A model generated the notes under the pieces. It saw only the letters and a program-made list of their open reading frames with translations, had not been told where the DNA came from and ran no database searches. A DNA stretch of 64,000 bases. It comes from Paenibacillus sp. BIC5C1 (GTDB taxonomy: Bacteria; Bacillota; Bacilli; Paenibacillales; Paenibacillaceae). Below, in pieces: positions 16,449 through 25,900 of the stretch. The stretch lies in contig NZ_CP135922.1 of the NCBI RefSeq assembly GCF_032399705.1, positions 2,914,001 to 2,978,000 of the forward strand. The letters run 5' to 3'. Within the stretch, counting starts at the first letter, position 1. Each line of letters opens with the position of its first letter. A program made the position numbers and the translations under genes.

Positions 16449-17402
16449 ATGAAATATTATCTGTCCGTTCTCGCAGGAGCGATGAGCTATGGCATATTAT
16501 CCACAATTGTGGTTCTGGCTTACGGCGAAGGGTACAAACTTGGAGAGGTCGTGGGCACACAGCTGATCACGGGCTTCATCCTGTCCTGGATGCTGGCATT
16601 ATATTCGAAGTTTAGAATGAAACGGAAGTCACAGGCAGATGGAAAACCATCAGCGGCCGTGGCAAAAGCGCTTCAGAAATTAACGTGGAAGCAGCGTTTG
16701 CTGTTGATGGCTGCAGGGACGCCGACGGTTATTACCGGTCTTGTCTATTATCAGTCTTTGCGGTATATTCCCGCGTCACTGGCCATTATTCTTTTGTTCC
16801 AATTTACGTGGATTAGCGTATTGATTCAGGCCGTGAGCAAACGTCAGCGTCCTGACAAAGTAACATTCCTAACTTTGATTATCCTGTTTGGCGGCACATT
16901 GCTGGCAGCTGGTTTTCTGGAACAAGGACTCGGAGAGTTTAACGGCTTGGGTATAGCGCTTGGCTTGATGGCAGCTGTAAGTTACTCCTTGTTTGTGCTG
17001 TTTAGTGGTAAAGCCGTTCCAACAGCACATCCGGCTTTTCGCAGTGCCTGGATGGTTACCGGGGGTCTGGTCTTGCTGTGCATTCTGTTCCCACCGACAT
17101 TCCTGTTTAACGGGTTGATTTGGAGTCAACTTCTTGTTTTCGGATTGTTGCTTGGTTTCTTCGGAGCTTTTATTCCACCAGTACTGTTCGCAGTAGGTGT
17201 GCCTCATATTGGTGGCGACATGGCCGGAATTCTTGGTGCGGTTGAGCTCCCAATCGCTGTCCTGCTCTCATCCATTGTGCTTCACGAGCATGTGAGCGCA
17301 TTGCAATGGATCGGGGTTATCATAGTGCTGATTGGTGTAGCGCTGCCAGAGATCTATAAGTTACGGATGAGACGAAGTCGAAATACACCTATATATTCCT
17401 GA
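16449..17402 (+). CDS. DMT-family (EamA) transporter, riboswitch-controlled
   Basis: 317-residue inner-membrane protein with about ten hydrophobic segments in two EamA repeats, beginning MKYYLSVLAGAMSYGILST and ending in a basic tail (KLRMRRSRN). Family members are mostly exporters of metabolites or drugs. AGGAGG (16433-16438) sits 10 bases before ATG 16449; longer readings run into the terminator and are rejected. The gene follows directly after a purine-class riboswitch with ON logic, so purine or purine-analogue export is the inferred role, by analogy with adenine-switched pbuE. Confidence 0.88.
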   Translation: MKYYLSVLAGAMSYGILSTIVVLAYGEGYKLGEVVGTQLITGFILSWMLALYSKFRMKRKSQADGKPSAAVAKALQKLTWKQRLLLMAAGTPTVITGLVYYQSLRYIPASLAIILLFQFTWISVLIQAVSKRQRPDKVTFLTLIILFGGTLLAAGFLEQGLGEFNGLGIALGLMAAVSYSLFVLFSGKAVPTAHPAFRSAWMVTGGLVLLCILFPPTFLFNGLIWSQLLVFGLLLGFFGAFIPPVLFAVGVPHIGGDMAGILGAVELPIAVLLSSIVLHEHVSALQWIGVIIVLIGVALPEIYKLRMRRSRNTPIYS

Positions 17403-17442
17403 TTGGTGAATAGATAGAACGATATTGACAATAGCTATAGCT

Positions 17443-17473
17443 GAAAGAGTCTGAGTGATTCAGGCTCTTTTTT
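17443..17473 (+). terminator. Terminator after the DMT gene
   Basis: GAAAGAGTCTGA pairs with TTCAGGCTCTTTT across a short GTGA loop and runs into a six-T tract. Confidence 0.85.
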
Positions 17474-17605
17474 GATGAATATATTTATTTGGCTAAGTAA
17501 CATACCGTTGATATGGCCCATTCGAGTCATTTTCAATTTCAACCGGATGGGGTATGCTGAAGAAGAGTATCGATAGAATGGGAACATAGACAGAGGAGCG
17601 TTGAG

Positions 17606-18031
17606 ATGAAAAGCTGGATTAGCAAAACCTGGCCTTGGCTTACGCTGGGAATTACTGTAGTTGTGCTGCTTGGATCTTTTATGGTGTATTTTATGGGCAA
17701 GGACATGTCCCCAGGCTCAGGAAGTGCCGTGACGGCCAAAGCCGAGACGCCGGAGGACTTGAAGGGATATGAAGTTGTTGATGTTAATGTAAGTAACGAC
17801 GGCTTTGAACCTAATGTTATTGAAGTTAAAGCCGGGGTTCCAACCAAAATTAACTTTATCCTTACTCGTAAGGTTACGCATGTTAAATCGGTAGCGGCTG
17901 ACAAGCTGGGCATGGATCTTTACATGCAAAAAGGAAACAACTACTATACTGTAGACAAGGATGTCCAACCTGGTGAATATGAAATTCACTGCGGTATGTA
18001 CATGATCTACGGAACAATTAAGGTCATATAG
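17606..18031 (+). CDS. Membrane-anchored cupredoxin-domain protein
   Basis: 141 residues: one N-terminal membrane segment (WPWLTLGITVVVLLGSFMVYF), then an extracellular cupredoxin fold of about 90 residues. Candidate copper ligands are His in RKVTHVKSV, Cys in EIHCGMYM and the Met that follows, like a plastocyanin/EfeO-type cupredoxin site. GAGGAGCG precedes the ATG. It is a single gene with its own terminator. Likely an extracytoplasmic copper or electron-transfer protein; the partner is unknown. Confidence 0.8.
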   Translation: MKSWISKTWPWLTLGITVVVLLGSFMVYFMGKDMSPGSGSAVTAKAETPEDLKGYEVVDVNVSNDGFEPNVIEVKAGVPTKINFILTRKVTHVKSVAADKLGMDLYMQKGNNYYTVDKDVQPGEYEIHCGMYMIYGTIKVI

Positions 18032-18036
18032 TGGAC

Positions 18037-18077
18037 AGGAGCAAAGATTCTTCATTTGAATCTTTGCTCCTCTTTTG
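18037..18077 (+). terminator. Terminator after the cupredoxin gene
   Basis: AGGAGCAAAGATTC pairs perfectly with GAATCTTTGCTCCT around a TTCATTT loop, followed by CTTTT. Confidence 0.92.
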
Positions 18078-18128
18078 TGTGCATGATATCATGGACTAGT
18101 GATCAATTTCATCTGGAGGTGGCCAAAT

Positions 18129-19151
18129 ATGAAAGCGCTATTTATTGGAGGAACAGGTACCATCAGTACAGCAATTACCGATCAGCTTGCGAAGCAAGGC
18201 TGTGAGCTTTATTTGATCAACCGGGGAAATCAAAATGATAATTTGCCTGCTCAAATCAAAGTGCTGCAAGCCGATATTAACGATGAAGCACGGGTTGCAG
18301 AGCTGATTGCCGACCTGGAGTTCGATGTTGTCGCAGACTTTATCGCATTTGTACCTTCTCAGCTGGAGAGAGATTACCGTTTGTTTAAGGATAAAACGAA
18401 GCAGTTTATATTTATCAGTTCGGCATCTGCATACCAGACACCGCTTGCTGATTATCGGATCACAGAAGGTACGCCATTATCCAATCCGTATTGGGAATAT
18501 TCGCGCAACAAAATTGCATGTGAAGATTATTTGATGAAACTGTATCGTGAAGAAGGATTTCCAGTGACCATTGTGCGTCCAAGCCATACGTATAGTGAAC
18601 GTTCTGTGCCTCTCGGTGTACACGGGGCAGAGGGAAGCTGGCAGGTCCTCAAGCGCATACGTGAAAACAAACCTGTCCTCATTCATGGAGATGGCACATC
18701 GCTCTGGACCATAACGCATAACCGTGATTTTGCCAAAGGATTTATTGGCCTTATGGGCAACATTCACGCCATTGGTGAATCGGTACATATTACCTCGGAC
18801 GAGTCAGTAACCTGGAATCAGATCTATGAAATTATCGCAGGAGTGCTTGGTGTCAAACTTCATGCGGTTCATGTATCTTCCGAATTTTTGGCTGCATGCA
18901 GTGATCAGGATCTTCGAGGCGGTCTGCTGGGAGACAAGGCGAATACGGTTGTATTTGATAACAGTAAATTAAAAAGGCTTGTTCCGGAATTTGTGGCAAC
19001 GATTCGGGCCGATCAAGGAATCCGGAGTACGATAGAATATATTCTTGCACATCCTGAATTGCAGACCGAAGATCCTGAATTTGATGCATGGTGTGACAAG
19101 GTGGTCGGAGTATTGGACGAGGCGTTGTTGAAAATCAGAGATGAGAAGTGA
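18129..19151 (+). CDS. NAD-dependent epimerase/dehydratase (extended SDR)
   Basis: 340-residue cytoplasmic Rossmann-fold protein. The nucleotide-binding loop is LFIGGTGTIST at the N-terminus. The catalytic region contains SSASAYQ and YSRNKIACE, the Tyr-x3-Lys-like pair being Y-SRN-K. TGGAGGT lies 9 bases before ATG 18129, so an upstream in-frame start at 18099 is rejected. The substrate is probably a nucleotide-sugar or related compound, but this is not determinable. The esterase gene begins 9 bp downstream. Confidence 0.86.
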   Translation: MKALFIGGTGTISTAITDQLAKQGCELYLINRGNQNDNLPAQIKVLQADINDEARVAELIADLEFDVVADFIAFVPSQLERDYRLFKDKTKQFIFISSASAYQTPLADYRITEGTPLSNPYWEYSRNKIACEDYLMKLYREEGFPVTIVRPSHTYSERSVPLGVHGAEGSWQVLKRIRENKPVLIHGDGTSLWTITHNRDFAKGFIGLMGNIHAIGESVHITSDESVTWNQIYEIIAGVLGVKLHAVHVSSEFLAACSDQDLRGGLLGDKANTVVFDNSKLKRLVPEFVATIRADQGIRSTIEYILAHPELQTEDPEFDAWCDKVVGVLDEALLKIRDEK

Positions 19152-19160
19152 GGCGAGCAT

Positions 19161-19817
19161 ATGTCCCAAACCGGACATCGACTGGTAAAGGAAATCACCA
19201 AAACCGTCAATTTGAACTATTTGCTGCACATTCCTGAGAAGGAGGAACCACTTGCTGCAGACCAGAAATGGCCTGTCATATTGTTTCTTCATGGTGCTGG
19301 GGAACGCGGTAATGATCTGGAAATGCTTAAAGCACACGGGGTTCCGCTTATTGCCGATCAGGACAAAAGTTTCCCGTTTATCGTGATTTCACCGCAATGT
19401 CCAGTGGACGAATTTTGGGGTATGCATCGCGAAGCTATCATGGCCCTTCTGGAACATGTTTTGGAGAACGAAGCTGCTGACCCGAAACGGGTGTATCTTA
19501 CAGGTCTGAGTATGGGCGGGTATGGTACTTGGGATCTGCCACTGTTTAATTCCAATACATTTGCTGCATTGGCTCCTGTATGTGGGGGAGCGGATCCTTC
19601 CAAAGCGGAAGAACTGCGTAATATACCGATCTGGGCGTTCCATGGGGCCAAGGATGACGTCGTTTATGTAACGGAATCCGAAAAGATTGTTCATGCGCTT
19701 GAAGCGTTGAACGCGGATGTGAAGCTGACGATATACCCTGAAGGCGATCACGATGCTTGGACGGAAACTTATAACAACCCGGAATTGTACAAGTGGTTTC
19801 TCAGCCATTCGTTATAA
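19161..19817 (+). CDS. Alpha/beta hydrolase (phospholipase/carboxylesterase type)
   Basis: 218-residue serine hydrolase. The oxyanion segment is FLHGAGERGND, the nucleophile elbow GLSMGGYGT, the acid residue lies in GAKDDVV and the catalytic His in EGDHDAW. There is no signal peptide, so it is intracellular. It starts 9 bp after the epimerase gene and is co-transcribed with it. The closest family description is the COG4099/dienelactone-hydrolase-like esterases; the substrate is unknown. Confidence 0.86.
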   Translation: MSQTGHRLVKEITKTVNLNYLLHIPEKEEPLAADQKWPVILFLHGAGERGNDLEMLKAHGVPLIADQDKSFPFIVISPQCPVDEFWGMHREAIMALLEHVLENEAADPKRVYLTGLSMGGYGTWDLPLFNSNTFAALAPVCGGADPSKAEELRNIPIWAFHGAKDDVVYVTESEKIVHALEALNADVKLTIYPEGDHDAWTETYNNPELYKWFLSHSL

Positions 19818-19858
19818 TCAATCATTCGTAAATTGACAATATTCAGCATTTTTAAGTA

Positions 19859-19887
19859 TTTACTTTCGTTATTCGAATCGTTATAAT
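19859..19887 (+). promoter_or_regulatory. Possible promoter for the giant SLH protein gene
   Basis: TTTACT (19859-19864) and TATAAT (19882-19887) are 17 bases apart. A transcript from here would begin before the strong hairpin at 19913-19964. TTGACA at 19833-19838 with TATTTA 18 bases later is an alternative. Confidence 0.5.
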
Positions 19888-19912
19888 CAAGAAAAAATGA
19901 CACTTGTTAGGG

Positions 19913-19964
19913 GAGGCACCCCAACAGAGGACTTTGTTCCTTTGTTGGGGTGCCTCTTTTTTTT
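19913..19964 (+). terminator. 14-bp perfect hairpin plus T8: terminator or leader attenuator
   Basis: GAGGCACCCCAACA (19913-19926) pairs without mismatch with TGTTGGGGTGCCTC (19943-19956), loop 16 nt, then eight T. It ends 25 bp before the giant gene's TTG start and follows a promoter candidate, so it may attenuate that gene rather than only end the esterase transcript. Confidence 0.95.
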
Positions 19965-19989
19965 GGTGTGTAGAAAAGGAGAGCAGACG

Positions 19990-22900
19990 TTGAAGAAATC
20001 TGAGAAGCGTATTAAAAAACAGGCCGAGCAGCTTACCAAAGTGGTACTGGCATTTGCCCTGCTGTCACCCCAAGCCTTGCTGGTCGAATGGGGCTCAACG
20101 GCCATTATGGCTGAAGCTGTGGAAACCATCAGTATTGTATCCGATACTTCCAGCATGAAGGCTGTTCAATCCTCCAAGGTAAAAGTGGAAATGAATAGTG
20201 ATGGCAAATATAGAATTGTGCTGCTTCCAAATACAAACGTATTCTACGGTGGCGATACAGGGAATGTATCCACCATTATTGATCATAACGGAACACCCAT
20301 TAATTTTAAGTCGTTGCCCCTTAACTATTATCGGATCAATAACAATGTAATTGAAATGTCCAGGCAGAAAGACAATGTAGAGTATATTTTGCGTGTATCT
20401 ATCGTTAATGCTACATCTCAGGGCGGTTATATGAAGGTGGAATTGGAGGCTATTAACCGCAGCGGCTCTACGCTGAATCTGGGAGGTACGTTCTATTGGG
20501 ATACGATGGTGAATGGCAACGATGCTTCTCCGTTTGAAGTGATTGAGAACGGATGGCGCAATTACAGTGGCGGTGTTCAGGTAACCGCTTTTTATGCTAA
20601 CACGTATAACGTCGTGGACGCGGATCGCATTTACATGGGACAGTACAATAGCCCGGACAATGCGCAGCTAACAGGTGGTTCCTCTCCATCTTCTTTTACG
20701 CCAGGGCAGACTGTTACCGCAACGGATACCGCTGCGCAGTTCTGGTGGAACGGCAAAGCAACCGCGAACCAAACTTCACGCAAATTTTCGACGATTGTGG
20801 GGATTGGTCCCAAAAATGCACCGCCTTCATTTGCACTATCGGCCCCTTCTTCGGGTCAAACCTATTACAAAGGGGAACAGCTTCAAATTTCCGGTACAAC
20901 CCGGGATACGGATGTGGGAGATCTTCTGACTGTCAAATGGTCGATCGACGGAGGCACTGAAAACATTCTGACACAGATGACGGCTACAGGTTCCAATCAG
21001 TCATTTAATACGAATTACACATTGCCGGATACGCTCGCAGATGGCGCACATACGTTGCAGGTGTGGGTTATGGATGACAAGGGAGGAGTCTCCTCAGCAG
21101 GCACGGTCAATTTCACGGTGAAAAGTTTCGTTGTTCCGGGAACACCGACATTTACATCGGTTAACAATAATAATCTGACCGTGAACTGGGACAAGAAGGC
21201 AAATGATGCTTCTGTGAGGTATGAATTGAAAAATGTAACGACGAATCAGAGCTTCGATACTGGTACAACAAATAGTCGGCAAGTGACCGGACTTACACCG
21301 AATACTCAATATTCTTTTGCTGTGCGCGCCAAAAATACAGTCGATTCGTATACGGGATATTCAAGTCCAGCTAGCAAATTTACACTAGCAAATGCACCAA
21401 GCGATGCAGCTGTAAGCCAATCAGGAAACTTCGTTACGGCTAGTTGGAACAACAATGGCAATCCTGCTGGAACGAATTACAGAACGGAAATACGTAACTC
21501 CGTCGGACAAGTGCTTGCATCGGGTACAACTTCATCAACTCGTACTGAACTTGCGTTAACTGGACTTGCTGACGGATTATATAACGTATATGTAGCAGCA
21601 CTGAATGGAGAAGGCATACAGACTGCATTTACCTCTGCAGGTCAGATCACAAAGGACACAACCGGTCCCACTGCCCCCTTGATAGCAGTAAATCCTTCTT
21701 CTTGGACCAAGGAAGATGTCCTGGTTACGATTACAGCAGGCTCGGATGCCTTAAGTGGTGTACAAAAGACTGAGTACAAGCTGGGGATTGGAGGAGAATG
21801 GAAGGAATACACTGCTCCCATCACGGTTGCTTCTGAAGGAAACACACTCATTATTGCACGCAGTATAGATGCATTTGGCAATACAGGACAGGAGGCTTCT
21901 GTTACAGCGCGAGTGGACCGTACAGCTCCGACGCCTCCCGTCATCTCGTTAAATCCTCCGGAATGGACCCACTCTGCAGTAACCGTGACGTTAACGGCAG
22001 GTACCGATGAAGCAAGTGGGGTGGGTGTTACGCAGTATAGGCTTGGAGGGGAAGGGACTTGGGTCGATTATCGAGAGCCATTCACCATTAATACGGAAGG
22101 AAACACCGAGATTCAGGCGCGAAGTGTGGATCGGGCCTTTAATGTCAGTGCTTCAACTTCAGCCACTGCCCGGATCGATAAGACAGGGCCTGATGAGCCC
22201 AAGATTATACTTAGTGATGATGAATGGACGAATCAGGATGTGTCCTTTGAAATAACCAGTGGTGAAGATACAGGCAGTGGACTTGCCAAAAGCCAATATC
22301 GCCTTAACGAACAAGGCCCCTGGATCGATTACACCGGAGAAGTGAAGGTTACCGAAGAAGGACAAACCACAGTATATGCACGCTCACTTGATAAGGTAGG
22401 AAATGTAAGCACTATAGCGAAAGCACTAATTCGACTGGACAAGACCGCTCCAACAGAGCCGGTTATTACATTAAGTCAGTCCGGCTGGAGCAAGGAAGCT
22501 GTACAATTTACGGTTGCTGGCAGCGTAGATGAACATGCCATTTCGTATGAATATAGTTTGAATGGTGCCCCGTATATTGCAGGAACCTCCGGCACAGTGA
22601 GTTCAAACGGCCCCAACGTAATTCGAGCCAGAGCGAGAGACGCTGTTGGAAACGTTAGCAAGGAGATCAGTCGTACGGCTTATGTCGATCTGGTCGCTCC
22701 AACGATTACATTTACACCGAATGGACAGGGTTGGAGTGACACTAATCTATCTGCTACCATTCAATATGAAGATTCTGATTCGGGTATAGATGAAATTTCA
22801 CGATTGTACAGTGTAAGCAACAGTACCGTATCGCCAGACAATTGGAATGAAGCTCGCTCGAATGAGCCTGTAATTTCAATTGAATCCGAAGGCATTTGGT

Positions 22901-25900
22901 ATATTCATGCCAAAACAATGGATGTGGCAGGGAATACATATGAGACCGTATCAGCACCTTATCAGATCCAGCGCAAGCCACAACAGCCGGGAAATGCGAG
23001 CGTTACACAGATCAGTGAAACTTCGGCAGAACTTACGTGGGATTTGCCCACCGGAGAATGGTACACCAACGGGTATCAGTATGAAATTATAAACCATACG
23101 ACAGGCCAGTCTTGGACGCTGGATTATCCTAAACATACGCTCGTTGATCATTCCCTCAGTGGTGGGCAAGCCTATGATTATGAAGTGAGAGTTCGAAACA
23201 ATACGGGTATAAGTGATGCAGTTACAGTCCGTGCACTGACAATTCCTGCGGCTCCGGGATCATTACAAATTCGAAAAGTTGATTTCCAGCCTGAGCTGGC
23301 AGAAGTGCATTTCGATTCGGTTCAAGGAGCTACTGCGTACCGTATATCAGCTGCAACTTCGGATGGAAGAATTGTTTTTGACCAGACGATCTCCGATTCT
23401 TCCAATCTCCCGTACATTACCAATTTGGTCCCGGGGAGCATTCATACGATTTCGGTCACAGCTCTGAATGAGAGTGGTGCAGGAGAAAGCAGCAGGGCGG
23501 GATTCCTGACATTGCCTGCAGCACCCGGTGAATTTGCAGCAGTGCAGATTCGGGAGCAAGAGATCTCTCTGGGATGGCAGACGGTAACTTCAGCTACGTA
23601 TTACAGCCTTTCACGCAGTGGAGAAGGAATCTACGAAGGATTGGAAACGCAGTATGTGGACGCAGGTCTGGATAGTGGAACAGAGTATAGCTATGAATTG
23701 CTGGCCGCAAACGAGACAGGAGAAGGCCCGGTAACAAGCTTGCAGAAGCTGATGACATTGCCGGGGGCCATTGAAAGCCTGAGTATAGATAATGCGACAA
23801 CAACGAGCATGCGTCTCAGTTGGGATCCTGTAAGAGGCGCGGAGCGATACGAAGTCTTTGTGAATGGGGAAAAGCGTGAGACGCTGCTTGCTGGAACCCA
23901 TGAATATCTGCTAACTGGATTGACCGCGGGAACGTTGGTTCAGGTGGATGTTCAGGCTGGCAATGGAAGTGGACAAGGTCAATCCAATCGAGTATCTGGA
24001 ACGACGCTTCCCGAGAGTCCTTCAGGTCTTCACTTTGTACAGCCGACTGAAGCAGGAGCAACACTCAGATGGGATGCAGTACCCGGAGCTACGAAGTACC
24101 GGGTCGTTGTTGAGGGTCAGAGTTATGAGATATCAGATACCCAGCTTGAAGTCCATCAGTTATCAGCCAGTCGCCACTACACGTATCAAGTGGAGGCCGG
24201 AAATGCCGCTGGTTATGGTGCACCCACAAGCGGTGAGCTGCTTACTTTGCCAACCAGACCTGAAGGACTCAAAGTGACACGTACAGATGAAACAAGTATT
24301 GGAGTAGAATGGGAATCTGTAAATACAGCTGAATCCTATATTGTGAATATCAATGGGACCGAAGTAGGTCGAACTTCTGGACTTGCCTATACGGCTGAAG
24401 AATTGTTGCCAGGCATGGAGTATTTAGTGGAAGTACAGGCCGTGAACATGTCTGGAGTCGGTCAGTCCGCCAGCTTGATTCGATTATCCAAACCAGCATC
24501 GCCTTCAGAGATCGTAGTTGAACCTGGGGTTCATAAAGCCAACTTGTCATGGGCCGCGGTAGCAGGTGCCTCGGAGTATGTAATTCAACAGGGGAACAAA
24601 GAGATTTACCGTGGAACAGAGCTTATGACCCTTATTTCAGGACTTGAGGATGGAACGATCCATCATTACACACTTGTTGCAGTGAACAGACAAGGGACCC
24701 CATCCGAAGCGACAGGTATATCCATACTGACATTGCCAGAGAAACCAGTTGAGATTAAGGCATCGGAAGTGTCGGAAAGCAGTCTTAGTCTGGATTTTAC
24801 CAAAACAGGGGTAAAAGGTGCAGACGAATACATCATTGAACGCAATGGACGAGAAATTGCTCGCATGGATGCGAGTGAAGCCCGATTCGTAGATGAGAAT
24901 TTGTCGCCAGGCACGAAATATACATACAAGATCCGGGCGGTTAATGCAAGTGGTACAGGTGCTTCCCTTACCTATGGAATAACAACTCAAACGCTGCCAC
25001 TATCCTCAGATGGGATTACAGTGAACAAAGGAACTCACTATTTTGATCTGGCGTGGGAAGCAGTAAAGGGAGCCGCCGCATATGAAATACGCAATCAGAC
25101 AACGGGGGAAGTACAGACTGTGTCCGAACCATCGGCTCATCTCGCCAGTTTAATGGATGGCACAACGTATACGTTTGAACTTACTGTTATGAATGAGGAT
25201 GGTCACCGTTCTTCTCCTGTTCAGGTTCTTTTGTTGACCAAGCCCATATCCCCACAAACAGCAAGTATTGCTGCGGTAACCGATCAATCGGCAACGCTGG
25301 ATCTGAGTGGCAGCGCCACACGAGGCGCGGAACAGTTGATCATTTTGCGAGATGATCTTGAAATCGACCGCATTCCGGCTGACAGTATTTCTTATGTCGA
25401 CAATGACCTGACGCCGGGGGAGAGATACACCTATACGGTTAAGACTTCGAATGCTTCCGGCGATAGCGATGCGGGATTTGATGTTCAATTGCGTACACTT
25501 CCTGCAACAATTACGGAAACACTGCATCCAGATGTGATTGAAGAAACGGAGGCAGTGATTAAATGGAAAAAGGTTAAAGGGGCAGAGGGGTACATTGTAA
25601 TGATAGCCGATGATGAATTCATAACCATTACAGAGAGTGATTTGACTGAGGTTACTCTTAATGGACTTACCAGCGCAGCTCAATATGATCAAGTACAGAT
25701 CGTTCCTTTTAATACGGCGGGGAATGGAAGTCCGATGATCATTGCTCCATTTTTCACGCTGCCTCATGTCGATTCTGTTGAGATGAATCTATATCCGGAG
25801 ACGGATCATGCCAGACTGGAGTGGGATTTTCCTTATTCCAACGAAACGTTTGTGATTCTAATGGATGGTATCGAGCTGTATAGAGGTAAACAAAAAGAAT

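Noticed and set aside
19897..19989. Upstream ATG extension of the giant SLH protein
   Set aside because: The extra codons run through a 14-bp terminator hairpin and T8 tract; a TTG with a good AAGGAGAG site lies after it.
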